Source: Hyperoodon ampullatus
Taxonomy: Eukaryota; Chordata; Mammalia; Artiodactyla; Ziphiidae
NCBI GenBank assembly: GCA_949752795.1
Contig: OX457071.1
Span: forward strand, 26,954,800-27,018,799
Reading direction: 5' to 3'
DNA length: 64,000 nt
Of this stretch, positions 14,395 to 25,768 are shown one piece after another. Under the pieces are notes generated by a model. It made no database searches. It was not told where the DNA came from and saw only the letters and a program-made list of their open reading frames with translations. How positions within the stretch are numbered: the first letter of the stretch is position 1; each line of letters opens with the position of its first letter. The position numbers and the translations under genes were made by a program.

Positions 14395-14700
14395 AAAATG
14401 GGATTTATAATTTTCTCTTTCCATAGCATTCAACTCAATGCCAGAAAAATAACAACAGAATAAACCCAAAGGAGGTAGAAGAACCAAAATTATAAAATAA
14501 GTGTAGAAATAAAAGAAATGGAAAGCAAACAAAAAGACTATTGAGATTTAACTAAAAGTCAATTATTTGAATAAATTAATAAAATAAAAACAACTAGCAT
14601 AACTGATTGAGGGAGAAAAAAGGGAATTCATCAAAAACATACAGCAAAGAACAGAAGAATATGAATGCAGGTAAAGAAAAATAAATTATTACAATGGGGG
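14395..14700 (+). mobile_element. Old L1 ORF2 fragment
   Basis: 'ataaacccaaaggaggtaga' through 'taaataaaagaaatggaaag' and 'agtcaattatttgaataaat' is the endonuclease-to-RT linker region of ORF2, strongly eroded. Confidence 0.6.
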
Positions 14701-15605
14701 TAAGAATGATTCAGTTAGTGGGTTAAGCATTTATTACACAATATTCCTCACCTTCTTATCTTGACATATACACCTCCCCCCCCAAGTAACAACCCTTATG
14801 CATCAATGACAGTATATATTCTGATAGTTGTAAAATTTTTATTTCCAGAATATACTCCTAACATTTAGCTCTATAATTCTGATTGCCTCTCACTGGAAAA
14901 CTATAACTGGGCAACAGTACCTCAAAAGCAACATATTATTCCATCTCTACTCTTTTTTCCAGCAATCATATCTTGAACTTTCAATCTGAGTTTCAGTCTG
15001 GGTTAATGAAATGGCCACCTGCCCAGATAGCAACAGATGAAACCTTAATTAACTCCTTCTCTCACTCCCACTCTGCCAACTTGGCAATTTGGTTCTGTAG
15101 ATTCTTCCATTAGCTATCATCAAGAAAAAATACTTAGTTCTTAAGAAACCATATGGCACAAAGTGTGTACTGACAATATAAGAAGTTTCTTAATGATGGC
15201 CTAAAATTTCTTCATGTTTTAGTAGATAGACTAGATAGATAGGTTTGATATGGTTTTTATTTTGCAAAAATGCATCATTTTGTTTTCAAAGAGATTAATG
15301 GTATATTAAAAACTAAACAATGCCAAGTCTATGCCTTACTGACTTAACTTAAAAATTTGCAATTATCCCTGGATAGATTATTCCTAACATTAAATATCCC
15401 TCCTATGTTGTCAGGATATGGTAATTGAAAAAGAATATTGAACCACTTTAAACAAGTTTAGAGAAGCAGTGTATTTAAGGAGAAAAAGATTTCCTATTGT
15501 CCATTTATTAATAGATTTTTTTTTCTATTCAGAGTCAGTGAATATTATGCTTTAGGTATTAACTTAATGGAGATTACATTGGTGAGGTAATAGAAAAAAA
15601 TACAT
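14701..15605. other. Unassigned sequence
   Basis: No gene or clear repeat; a short (TA)n lies at 15,602-15,619. Confidence 0.35.
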
Positions 15606-15609
15606 ATAT

Positions 15610-16475
15610 ATATATATATCTCTGCCCCCAGTTCTTGGCATAGAGCTCCTAAAACTCTTGTAATTTCCTAAGTGATAAGAACACTAGGAACATCCTTTGT
15701 TCTAATATTTGGTCTTTGATCCTGGTTCCTGACACTGAGCTCCCAAATCCCTTGGAATTTCCTGGGTGATAGGAGTGTCTTTTGTTCTAATGAGGTGACT
15801 CTTGCTGGGCATCTGGATAGGGGCCTGTCACCAAGAAGACCAAGCCATGATCATAAGTTTGGAACATTCATCACCTGCTCTCTTCTCCGGAGCAAGGCCT
15901 AGAAACTGAATTAATGACTGAGCATACCTATGTGATGACGTATCCATAAAAATCCCCAAGGTATTGGGGAGAAGGGTTCAGAGAGCTTCCAAGTTGGTGA
16001 ACACGCGGAGGTGTGGAGAGAGCAGCAAGCTCAGAGAGGGCATGGAAGCTTCGTGCCCCTTACCACATCCCTTGCCCTATGAGTCTCTTCCATCTGGCTG
16101 TTCCTGACTTAAATCCTTTTATACGAAACCGGTAATCTAGTAAGTCAACTGTTTTCCCGACTTCTGAAGGCAGCTCCAGCAAACTAATCAAAACTGAGGA
16201 GGGGGTCAGTGGGAACCTCCAAAGCATAGCCAGTTGTCATAAGCCCAGGTGACAACCTTGACTTGCAACCAGTGTCCGATGCAGGTGGAGAGGAGGTGGC
16301 TGTCTTGTAAGGCTGAGCCCTTAACCTATGGGATCCGACCTTAAGTGGCAGAATCAAGTTGAACTGTAGGACACATGTTAGGGTTACAGAGAATTGCTTG
16401 GTTTGGGAAAACCACACACACATTTGGTGATCAGAAGTGTCTGAAGTGAAGTGTTCTGTGTGAGTAGTAAAGGAG
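15610..16475 (+). mobile_element. Solo LTR, ERVL/MaLR-like family A
   Basis: Runs from 'cttggcatagagctcctaaa' to 'gtgttctgtgtgagtagtaa'. It includes 'gagggggtcagtgggaacct' and 'ggctgagcccttaacctatg'. The same family recurs in opposite orientation at 56,105-56,830. No internal retroviral sequence adjoins it. I recognise the wording as an ERVL-class mammalian LTR but will not name the subfamily. Confidence 0.65.
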
Positions 16476-16539
16476 AGACACACAGACGTAAGCTTTTTTC
16501 TATTCAACATCTTAGTGCTAGGAGACAGACAAATAGACA

Positions 16540-16905
16540 AGCATATGTATCAATACAATATATCTGGTGAGGATAAGTGCAATGAACCTAAATGAAACAG
16601 GGTAAGAAGGAGAATTTTGAAAGAAGTACTACGTATACGGTGGTTTGGGAGGCCTATGTCATCAGGAGAGATTTTAAGCAAAGGCTTGAAGGGAGTGAGG
16701 GAGCCAGCCATATGCATACTGTAGGATAGAGCATCCCAGATAGTGAGAATAGCAATTGCAAAGGCCCGGCATGTTTGGCTTGTTTGGCTTGTTTGAGGAA
16801 AAGCAAGGCAGTCATTGTAACCAAGAAAAATGAGTAAGGGTATGAAGTAGAAGCTAAGACTGGTCAGACAATGGGTAACAGGTAGGCTGGAATGTCTAGG
16901 TTGGT
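16540..16905 (-). mobile_element. L2 LINE fragment
   Basis: 'gataagtgcaatgaacctaa', 'gcttgaagggagtgagggag' and 'gcaattgcaaaggcccggca' are antisense L2 3' region. Open frames over this stretch are incidental. Confidence 0.75.
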
Positions 16906-17715
16906 CATGTGACATTGCCTTTTTCACTGAGTTAGAGGGGGAGCTATGCAGAGCTAGATGTAATTATTTAAGGCATGCTGTAATGAAATATCAGAAGGAA
17001 ACCAGATCACCAGATATTTAAACACTCTTGGTACTTAATGTTTCATACATAAATTTAAAATTACACCTACTGACTATAAAAAACTAGAAAAAGTACTTCT
17101 ACAATGCAAATGTAACTTTCAAAACAACAAACTATTGCAGGTGTTCCTAATGAGCCCAAGAAAGTGCTGAACAAACTACTTGATTTAGGGTAGCCAGCCT
17201 ATTAAAGCCACCAAATATTTCTTTCCCAAAAGGAACACACATTTTATGAGAAAGATAAAAGCTGAACAAAACCATAAATATTTATGAAAAGAAAAACTTT
17301 AATGATATAGTGTGTCTATACATTGTCTCATATTAGAGAAGCTCATATAAATTCAAAATAACACAGTTGGCCATAGTGATCTGCACTGATTGTACAGTAA
17401 TACTTAAGCTAACCACACAGCAAAGAAGCTGAGTTATCACAATGTAGCCCCAGAGAATGAGCAAGAAAACTTGCATAAAAGTTATAGCATAACACAATAA
17501 TAATACTTTTTACTTAAAAATATAAAATATTTCTCAACATACTTCTCACACATTTCAAATGCTGGTGGATCCAATTCAAAATCAGGTACTAGGAAACTCT
17601 CCTCCTAAATATTCCTTGAACTGATTTGTTTCTTATCAACCACTTTCTTACCTATTTTATTTCAATAATCTCTTTGCCCATCCCTGATCACCCACACTTC
17701 ACTAGAATTTACTCA
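16906..17715. other. Unassigned AT-rich sequence
   Basis: Nothing recognised. Confidence 0.35.
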
Positions 17716-17719
17716 GAAG

Positions 17720-17885
17720 CAATGAAATGTAGTGGTTAGGAGTGAGGGAGCTTAGTTCAAACTGCCCTGGTTTGAATCCCTGCTTTTTCACTTAATAGAT
17801 GAGTGACCTTAGACAAGTTCCCTAATCATTTATTTGTGAAATGTGGAAAATAATAATATTTCATTCACACTGTGATTTTCAGGAT
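17720..17885 (+). mobile_element. MIR SINE
   Basis: 'aatgtagtggttaggagtga', 'tttgaatccctgctttttca' and 'gagtgaccttagacaagttc' follow the MIR consensus order. Confidence 0.85.
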
Positions 17886-17899
17886 TAACCATAATAATG

Positions 17900-18259
17900 T
17901 ATTTAAAACAAGCAGTCAGTAACTCCATGATGATGACTGCCAAAATGATCTTCGAAAATATGAATCTAGTTTTGCCCCTTCCCTGCTTAAAAAAAAAATC
18001 CTTCAAAGTCCATCCGTCACCAAGAGATGAACAAATCCCACAGCAGGCAGAGCCCCTCATGATTGATTGCTATCTTCTTTTTGAGCCTCATGTCCATTGC
18101 TCCCCCCTATTAATTACATATTCCAGCCATACTGAACGACAATTATTGTACCTCATCACTCTGTACTACTTTTGGACATAGCACCCCCTTCTTTTGGAAT
18201 ACCCTCTCCTCACTCTGCCTTTTCTACATGGCAAGCCAGCTTTAAAAATTTAGCTCAAG
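17900..18259 (+). mobile_element. L2 LINE fragment, interrupted at 18,260
   Basis: 'ttccctgcttaaaaaaaaaa', 'tattccagccatactgaacg' and 'tttggaataccctctcctca' match the L2 3' ORF region in sense. The L2 wording runs up to 'tttagctcaag' before the SINE and the inverted-repeat material. Confidence 0.6.
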
Positions 18260-18476
18260 GGCTTCCCTGGTGGCGCAGTGGTTGAGAGTCCGCCTGCTGA
18301 TGCAGGGGACACAGGTTCGTGCCCCGGTCCGGGAAGATCCCACATGCCACAGAGCGGCTAGGCCCGTGAGCCATGGCCACTGAGCCTGCGCGTCCGGAGC
18401 CTGTGCTCCACAATGGGAGAGGCCACAACAGTGAGAGGCCCACATACCACAAAAAAAAAAAAAAAAAAAAAAAAAA
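18260..18476 (+). mobile_element. CHR-type SINE with perfect TSD
   Basis: Starts 'ggcttccctggtggcgcagt' and ends in 26 A's. The TSD aaatttagctcaag lies at 18,246-18,259 and 18,474-18,487. One of only three plus-oriented SINEs here; the long pure A-tail suggests a fairly young copy. Confidence 0.95.
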
Positions 18477-18539
18477 TTTAGCTCAAGATGTTGAATACGG
18501 TTGCCCATGCTACATGGTAGGCCTTTTTTGTTTATATAT

Positions 18540-18540
<1 letters not shown>

Positions 18541-18574
<34 letters not shown>
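18541..18574 (+). repeat. (GT)n microsatellite, left arm
   Basis: About 16 GT units preceded by 'tatatatac'. Confidence 0.95.
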
Positions 18575-18577
<3 letters not shown>

Positions 18578-19006
18578 CTAGGGGTTTTTTGTTTTTGTTT
18601 TTTACGTGAATGGCCATTCTGCCAACATATATTTAAACATTTCCAGTAGTTACCTATGGGTGTGTGGAAATTCAGGTGCAAGTTTTCTTACATTTGCTTT
18701 TCTGTTTTGGGTACTAAACATGCAAACTTTTTGTAATAATAACTAACATAAATGTCTAAATGTTAAAGTCTGTGCGTCAGAATATATTTATATGAACAGA
18801 AACTAGACATCTGTGGCCAAGAATGAAACAAGGTCAAATAAATGAGCATACACTCATTACTAGATTACTATGTAGTCTATACAAATGTTGTATATTTAAG
18901 GGCAGTACCACTCTTAATCCCAGGCAATCCTTGCCTGTGCCTCAGTGGGCCAGGTGGGCCGAAGCAGTCTTCCAAACTTCCAAAACCCCAGATACACTTT
19001 TCCATG

Positions 19007-19009
<3 letters not shown>

Positions 19010-19052
<43 letters not shown>
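19010..19052 (+). repeat. (CA)n microsatellite, right arm
   Basis: About 20 CA units followed by a TA run; the mirror of the left-arm GT run. Confidence 0.95.
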
Positions 19053-19062
<10 letters not shown>

Positions 19063-19640
19063 CACAAAAAAGTCCTACTGTGTAGCACGGAGAACCATAT
19101 TCAACATCTTGAGCTAAATTTTTAAAACTCCCGCTAATGCCTGGGAACTACAGAGGCGACAGTGCCGAACATTTCAAGAACAGCGTAGCCCTCATCCCGT
19201 TTCTCACCTTCCGGAAAGCCAAGCTTCAACTCTTAAACCCATACCACTTTGGCAGGCGGTGATACAGATGCCAGGAGGAGTCCCAGGGCTGTCTCCTCTA
19301 GGGTCATCCATAGACCCGGTGTTCTGACCAGATTCCATGAGGACGACCTAGCTAGGGGATTATTTTTTTCTGACCAGTGCGGCATTTCTTTTAAGTGATT
19401 TCTTGAGTTGGAGCCACCAGAATGATGCTGACATGCTGATTTGGGGTCACTCGAAAGAGCTCGACCCTCCTATACACAGTCACACACTTTTGGGGCTATT
19501 TTAAAGACTGAGAATATTCATATTACTGACCAGTCCCGGGCGGGTTCTAAAGCGGCAGTGCACACTCTCCCGTTTGCGGCCAGAAGGATCTGGGTTGGAC
19601 CGCTCTGGGAAAACAGAAGAGTCTTGCGACAGCCGGCTCA

Positions 19641-19645
19641 CCAAT
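19641..19645 (+). promoter_or_regulatory. CCAAT box
   Basis: 'caccaatcagaagcg' is a good NF-Y-type site in the CpG-rich block. Function is inferred from the motif only. Confidence 0.4.
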
Positions 19646-20440
19646 CAGAAGCGAAGATTCGACCAGAGTCCACCCAGCTGCCTCGCTCCGCTGCCGCGGG
19701 CTCCACCTGAGCCGGCGTTAGCAGCGAAGTGTCTCGTTTCTGAGAACTTGGCGTCATGGCCACCTAGTCAGGCTGGGAGGAAGAGAGAAGCAGCAGCAGT
19801 CTGAATTCTTGCAGGGTGAGGCGGCCGGTGGGCCTAAGAACGAGGTTACCCCTGCTGCTATGGATACCGGCAGGACTGGCACCCCTGGTCCTGTTGCCCA
19901 GATTCTGCCAGTCTCCAGTGACCCGGCACCACTGAGCTTCTCGGCAGCATGAAAGCTTCCTCCACCGCAGCCTCCATTTTCATCATCCCTGGGGAGACTG
20001 ACCTGCCCTCTCTAAACGGTGTGCAGGTGAAGAGGCTCTGACCTCGGAGGCAGCCGGGGTTCCCACTCAGACCTCAGAGGATGGTGGCCCAGAAGGGCCA
20101 AAATCGATGCTGTGCACCCGGGAGCAAGGCCGCCACGGGACTCACAAGGTGCACTGGCCCGGTCAGGGGACAAACTCAGACCGTGGTTCAGGGGGAAAAC
20201 GTGCCAAGAAGTAGCCCCACCAGGAAGAGGCTGCCCAGACCCAGAATGCTCCAATGTGCCATCTGCTTCCTAGAGCTTCCAGGACTCAGAGGTCTGAACT
20301 TTTGCTGCCATTTACTCCAGAGTCTCGGCCCAGCAGCAGACACCATTCTCAGGCTTCTGTTTGGAGTCCAGCTTCCCTGCCAGGCACTGCTCTTCACAGC
20401 CACGACCCCACACCGGGCCGGATCCTCCTGAGCTTCTGCA

Positions 20441-20449
20441 CAGGTAAGA
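20441..20449 (+). other. Candidate 5' splice site
   Basis: caggtaaga matches the donor consensus at all key positions; the exon would end at 20,443. I could not identify a matching acceptor downstream. Confidence 0.4.
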
Positions 20450-20470
20450 ACCGCACTTTGCTGCTGCCGT

Positions 20471-20745
20471 TTTCCACCCCAGGTGGGCTGGCGTGAGTCC
20501 TGCTTCTCCCCCTAGACTGACCTTAGGAAGTCTTGTCTTCCGCTGTGCCCTGCCTCCCAGCCGGGTAGTAATGCCATTTGCATTAGTGCCTCCTCATCCT
20601 GGTCTCTTGGCACATTCTCCTTTCATTTTGCTGGGCAGTGTGTTGAGAGCATCTCCTCCTTCAGCTCTCTTGGCCTGAGCCCCTCTCCTCTCCCATTGGG
20701 TTTTCTGTCCTGAGCATCTCCCTCCTACCATGATGATGATTATTA
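20471..20745. other. Unassigned pyrimidine-rich sequence
   Basis: No gene; CT-rich, falling CpG. Would be intronic if the donor at 20,443 is real. Confidence 0.35.
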
Positions 20746-20749
20746 TTTG

Positions 20750-20958
20750 TTTTTCAGTAATGTGTATCTGCTAATCCCAAACTCCTAATTTATCCCAACC
20801 CCCCTTTGTTTGGTAACCATAAGTTTGTTTTCTATGTCTGTAAGAATCTGAAAAAGAAATATATTCATATATACATATATGTTTGAATCATCTTGCTGTA
20901 CACAAGAACCGGACACAGCACTGTAAATCAACTATACTTCAATAAATAAAAAATAAAA
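20750..20958. mobile_element. L1 3'-UTR fragment with inverted 5' part
   Basis: 20,755-20,848 reads as antisense L1 3' UTR ('ctaatcccaaactcctaatt'). From about 20,849 the strand flips to sense ('aagaatctgaaaaagaaata' ... 'ctatacttcaataaataaa') with an A-rich tail. The missing segment at the junction fits twin-primed integration. Confidence 0.65.
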
Positions 20959-20961
20959 AGT

Positions 20962-22555
20962 TTTGGAAGAATCAATATTGTGAAAATGACTTTACTACCC
21001 AAAGCAATCTACAGATTCCATGCAATCCCTATCAAATTACCAATGGCATTTTTTCCAGAATTAGAACAAAAAATCTTAAAATTTGTATGGAGACACAAAA
21101 GACCCCAAATAGCCAAAGCAGTCTTGAGGGAAAAAAACAGAGCTGGAGGAATTAGACTCCCTGACTTCAGACTATACTACAAAGCTACAGTAATCAAGAC
21201 AATATGGTATGGGCACAAAAACAGAAATACAGATTAGTGGAACAGGATAGAAAGCCCAGAGATAAACCCACATACCTATGGTCAACTAATCTATGACAAA
21301 GGAGGCAAGGATATACAATGGAGAAAAGACAGTCTCTTCAATAAGTGGTGCTGGGAAAACTGAACAGCTACATGTAAAAGGATGAAATTAGAACACTCCC
21401 TAACACCATACACAAAAATAAACTCAAAATGGATTAGAGACCTAAATGTAAGACCAGACACTATAAAACTCTTAGAGAAAACATAGGAAGAACACTCTGA
21501 CATAAATCACAGCAAGATCTTTTTTGATCCACCTCCTAGAGTAATGGAAATAAAAACAAAAATAAACAAATGGGACCCAATGAAACTTACAAGCTTTTGC
21601 AAAGCAAAGGAAACTACAAACAAGATGAAAAGACAACCCTCAGAATGGGAAAGAATATTTGCAAACGAATCAATGGACAAAGGCTTAATCTCCAAAATAT
21701 ATAAACAGCTCATGCAGCTCAATATTAAAACAACAAACAACCCAATCAAAAAAATGGGCAGAAGACCTAAACAGACATATCTCCAAAGAAGACATACAGA
21801 TAGCAAAGAAGCGCATGAAAAGCTGCTCAACATCACTAATTATTAGAGAAATGCAAGTCAAAACTACAATGAGGTATCACCTCACACCAGTTAGAATGGG
21901 CATCATCAGAAAATCTACAAACAACAAATGCTGGAGAGGGTGTGGAGAAAAGGGAACCCTCATGCATTGTTGGTGGGAATGTAAATTGATACAGCCACTG
22001 TGGAGAACAGTATGGAGGTTCCTTAAAAAACTAAAAATAAAATTACCATGTGACCCAGCAATCCCCTTACTGGGCATATACCCAGAGAAAACCATAATTC
22101 AAAAAGACACACGCGCCCCAATGTTCATTGCTGTGCTATTTACAATAGCCAGGTCATGGAAGCAACCTAAATGCCCATCGACCGATGAATGGATAAAGAA
22201 GATGTGGTACATATATACAATGGAATATTACTCAGCCATAAAGAGGAACGAAATTGGGTCATTTGTAGAGACATGGATGGATCTAGAGACTATCACACAG
22301 AGTGAAGTAAGAAAGAGAAAAACAAATATCGTATATTAACGCATATATGTGGGACCTAGAAAAATGGTATAGATGAACCGGTTTGCCGTGCAGAAATAGA
22401 GACACAGATGTAGAGAACAAACGTATGGACACCAAGGGGGGAAAGTGGTGGGAGTGGTGGTGGTGTGATGAATTGGGAGATTGGGATTGACATGTATACG
22501 CTGATGTGTACAAAACTGATGACTAATAAGAACCTCCTGTATAAAAAAAATTTTT
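20962..22555 (+). pseudogene. 5'-truncated L1: C-terminal part of ORF2 and 3' UTR
   Basis: Begins abruptly inside the reverse-transcriptase C-terminal region ('ttttggaagaatcaatattg'). It runs through the post-RT region and the Cys/His motif (C-x3-C-x7-H-x4-C, residues CWRGC...HCWWEC near 21,930-21,980) to an ORF2-like end near 22,339 and a 3' UTR ending in an A/T-rich run at about 22,545-22,565. The reading frame is broken by stops at about 21,237, 21,486 and elsewhere, and by shifts near 21,840. With no endonuclease or RT core, it cannot mobilise. The 3' UTR matches the minus-strand L1 at 25.8 kb rather than the one at 50.5 kb, so both truncated and minus copies belong to one subfamily. Confidence 0.9.
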
Positions 22556-22599
22556 TTAACATTTTTTTAATTGTTTTTTAAATTTAGCTCCATCTATTA

Positions 22600-22930
22600 C
22601 ATCCCTTTTCATTGAGGAGCTTTCCCCTGAATAGAGATTCTCCCCTACCCCACTCTCTCTACCCCTCTCTGTCTGTCTCTGTCTCTCTTTCTCTCTCTGT
22701 CTTTTCTCTCTGGGTCCCCATGGATCTTTGTACATATCTCTAATTACGACATTTATTTATTTTGATGTTAACTGTTGACTTCTCTGATCCCTTTCACTGT
22801 CCTCACCACCACCAGAGGGTGACCTTCTGGCCCTTGAGGACTTTGTGTTTCTCATTCCTGCATTCTCATTGCCTAGTAGAGAGTCAAGCATACACTACAC
22901 CCCTGATTATTATCTGTTGGATGAATTTAG
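22600..22930 (+). mobile_element. L2 LINE fragment with CT-rich insert
   Basis: 'tcattgaggagctttcccct', 'cttgaggactttgtgtttct' and 'cattgcctagtagagagtca' then 'ttggatgaatttaggc' track the L2 3' end. A (CT)n expansion lies at about 22,650-22,712. Confidence 0.55.
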
Positions 22931-23999
22931 GCTTCAAACACGACTTTTTTTTTGAAGGGAAGTTTCTCCTACAAACTGCTATTAGAACTCAGAACAATTT
23001 TAAAGGTGTGTTAAGTTTCACTACCCACTGTGATACCTATGATGATAGAAGCAATAAAACAATGACAAACGTACTTATTCTAAGAACTTTGACAAATAAT
23101 TGGCAGGTTCTATATAGGCCTGTGTTTAAGCAATGACCATTGCTCAAACAAAAGTTGGTAAAAAAAATTCTTAAACACTGTTATGGTTTTAATGAGAATC
23201 ATAAAAACAAAACATAAATTGACGGACAGAATAATATGCAAAATTAAATGGTATAGCCACGATTACTGTTTTTATTGCAGTATACTTAATGTATAATATA
23301 TATTATGTGAGTATTAAGACTCTATTCAAAGTTCTCTTCAAGCAATCAAAATACAAGTAACAGACATGGAGTGTGCTCCGGGTTGGGACTATGTATAAGT
23401 GCATATTCTGACAGAACCCTCTTCTCTTTTAATGTTTTAGGTAAGTGTTCTAGAAAATGTCTTCATTGAATGGGAACATAACCACAGGCACAGTTTACAC
23501 ATAAACATCTGCCTTCGTACACAGTTTACAAAATAAAATCTATTCATAGTCCTCAGATAAACAGCGTCTCTTCATAAACAATTCTGTCAGCATTTCTTGG
23601 AACTCACAGTCTGTCGTCATCAACATTCTCTATATGTTCTGTCTCTTTTCCCTATGTTTTCCTTGACCTTCCTGCTCTGAGGGAGCCCTGGCTGTCCCCA
23701 GAGATACTCTTCCCTGGAAGCTCTCTCCAGCAGAGCTTTTTTCTCCACAGTCTTCTTGCCTTTGGATCTGGAGATGATTAAGTGCATGTCTTGCTCCTCA
23801 TTGGCACTTCCAGATGCTTGCCCTTCCTTACTTCCTGAAAAAGCCTCATTTTTGAAGCTCTTGTCATCATATTAGAAGATTAGTCACTGTGCTTTTGTTA
23901 AACATATCTACAAATCCCAGGGCTATTCATGTCAGTCCTTAAAAGTTTTGTGTGTGTGTGTGTGTGTGTGCGTGCGCATGCGCTTTATCCTATACAATT
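22931..23999. other. Unassigned sequence
   Basis: No gene recognised. A (GT)n microsatellite is at 23,949-23,970, followed by 'gcgtgcgcatgcgc'. Confidence 0.35.
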
Positions 24000-25292
24000 G
24001 TCATCATTCTTAATGATTTCAATATCTAACTGTTTACCGTTTTAAGAGGCTGCCAAAATGTTTTCCAATATAGTTGTGTTCCAGTTCCTCCACATCCTTG
24101 CAAATACTTGTTATGGTCAATCTCTTCAGATTTTAGTCATTCTTCTAGGTGTGTAGTGGTATGTCATTGTGGTTTTAAGTTGCATGTACTTAATGATTAA
24201 AGTTGAGCATCTTTACATGTGTTTATCTATCATCTGTGTAGTTTTATGCTTTATGTTTAGTTCATGACTCATTTTTAGTTAAGTTTTGTATATGGTGTGA
24301 GATATGGATTAAAGTTCTCTCTTTTCTTCCCTCCTTCCTTCCTTCCTTCCTCCCTCTGTCCCTCCCTCCCTTCCTTCCTTCTTTTCTTTCTTATTTGCAC
24401 ATGAATGTCCAACTGTTATAACGCCACTTGTTAGAGGGATTGTTCCTTTTCCACTGAGTTGCCTTTGCACCTTCATCTGAATCCATTTCCCATATATGTG
24501 TGGGTCTGTTTCTGGACTCTATATCATGTTCTATTGGTCTGTTTTTCTTTCTTGATACAATGCTGTCCTGATTTGAGTAGATTTATAACTCTTGAAATCG
24601 GGTGGTGTTAGTCCTTCTTTTTCAAAATTGTTTAGGCTCTTTTAGATTCTTTGCATTTCCATATTAATTTGTAAATAATTTTGTCAATTTCTACAAAATA
24701 GCCTGTTGGGAATTCTATTTGGCTTGTATTAAATGTAGAGATCAGTTTAGGGAGAATTAACATTAACCATATTCAGTTTCGGACTCATGATCATGATGTA
24801 TCTCTGCATTTACTTAGTGACTATCAGTATGATTAGGTTCAAATCTTTCTTCCTGCTAAGTGTTTTCTATTTGTCCCAATCTGTTCTTTGTTCTCTTTTC
24901 TCTTTTTCTACCTTCTTCTAGATTAAACATTTTAAATGATTTGATTTTACCTTCTCTTGGTTTTTGTTGTTTTAGTGTTTCTTTAGACTATACATTTTTT
25001 AGTCTCCAGTTTATCTCTAAGTAATATTATGCCACTGAACATATAAGAAACGTGCAATAGTATTGTCAGTTTTTTCCTTACTGACCTCTGTGCTTTTTAT
25101 GTATGATGTAAAACCCATACAACATTGTCATTATCTTGTCTAATCTGTCAATTATCTTTTAAAGAGATTTAAATAATAAGAAAGACTGGATGTATGTTTA
25201 ACTATGTAGTTCCCATTTCGATTGCTCTTCACTCCTTTGTGTAGATCTACAGATCCTTGTATCATTTTCCTTTTGTCTTAAGAACTCTTCTT
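24000..25292 (-). mobile_element. Old L1M, left segment
   Basis: Antisense L1 wording throughout: 'gccaaaatgttttccaatat', 'ctaggtgtgtagtggtatgt', 'ttctattggtctgtttttct'. From about 24,840 it resembles the antisense of L1M 5' regions. Interrupted by a pyrimidine (CTTC/CCCT)n tract at 24,318-24,395. It continues at 31,764 after a later insertion. Confidence 0.7.
25281..25292 (+). repeat. TSD, left copy, of the minus-strand L1 insertion
   Basis: agaactcttctt at 25,281-25,292 recurs at 31,764-31,775. The L1M host sequence reads through from the left copy to the right copy if everything between is removed. Confidence 0.6.
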
Positions 25293-25768
25293 TATTTTTG
25301 TTGTAACTTTATATTGTGATGACCAATGCTTTATTAACTAAATGATACTTTATTGCATAAAGTACTTATTTACATATATATACATACATATACACACATA
25401 CATTATACACACAAATTGTACATTATATACAAATATAGCTGTGTTGAAAATATTGACAGTGATAATACTTTGAAAAACACAAAAGTGTGAAAATCATTCA
25501 GTAAAACATTATTTTATGACAGATGCTAATTAATACAATGGAAGGCGGTGGCTTCAATTAAAATAAATGTTAAAAGTTGATACTATACTAATATTTTTTA
25601 AATGTCAGTTAATTAATATGCTGATGGTTATTCTTTGTTTGAGACATTAATTAAAAGCTTGTGATAATTGATGTCAAGACTTTTTGTAATCTAAAAATTG
25701 GTACTTTAGTTCAAAGTAAATTTTTGATGATTTCAAGAACTTAAAAATTTTTAGAATGTGGCATTTCT
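25293..25768 (-). mobile_element. Candidate 3'-transduced DNA attached to the minus-strand L1
   Basis: Lies inside the TSD pair but beyond the L1 poly(A) (the T-rich stretch about 25,769-25,800). It is unique-looking AT-rich DNA, with an antisense AATAAA at 25,330-25,335, about 40 bp from the TSD, where a read-through transcript could have been polyadenylated. Contains (TA/CA)n at 25,370-25,410. Confidence 0.5.

Larger units (their letters stand above)
18241..19128. repeat. Inverted duplication with GT/CA arms
   Basis: Left arm: 18,241-18,259 continuing at 18,488-18,575 once the SINE is removed. Right arm: about 19,009-19,128, reverse-complementary to the left at roughly 85 per cent by eye. 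Both arms contain the same join of an L2-like end ('tttaaaaatttagctcaag') to an L1-3'-UTR-like piece ('atgttgaata...'). Each arm ends in a (GT)n or (CA)n run facing a spacer of about 430 bp, in which I see no gene. Confidence 0.75.
19130..20470 (+). other. CpG-rich block, promoter/exon-like
   Basis: Far richer in G+C and CpG than the rest of the window, with clusters around 19,530-19,720 and 20,030-20,180. It contains a CCAAT box at 19,641-19,645, several ATGs in fair context (19,756; 19,860) and a strong 5' splice-site match CAG|GTAAGA at 20,441-20,449. One frame from 19,860 runs about 30 codons to a TGA; another near 20,040-20,214 ends in a Lys/Arg-rich tail. None is long and none is a family I recognise. 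It could be a CpG-island promoter with a non-coding or short first exon, a decayed retrocopy, or an exapted GC-rich sequence. No A-tail or TSD was found, which weakly disfavours a retrocopy. Confidence 0.45.

Noticed and set aside
18260..18476. tRNA gene
   Set aside because: The B-box-like sequence belongs to the tRNA-derived SINE head; no cloverleaf with anticodon arm is kept.
18823..19125. 100-codon frame with a poly-Thr/His run
   Set aside because: Translation of the (CA)n microsatellite.
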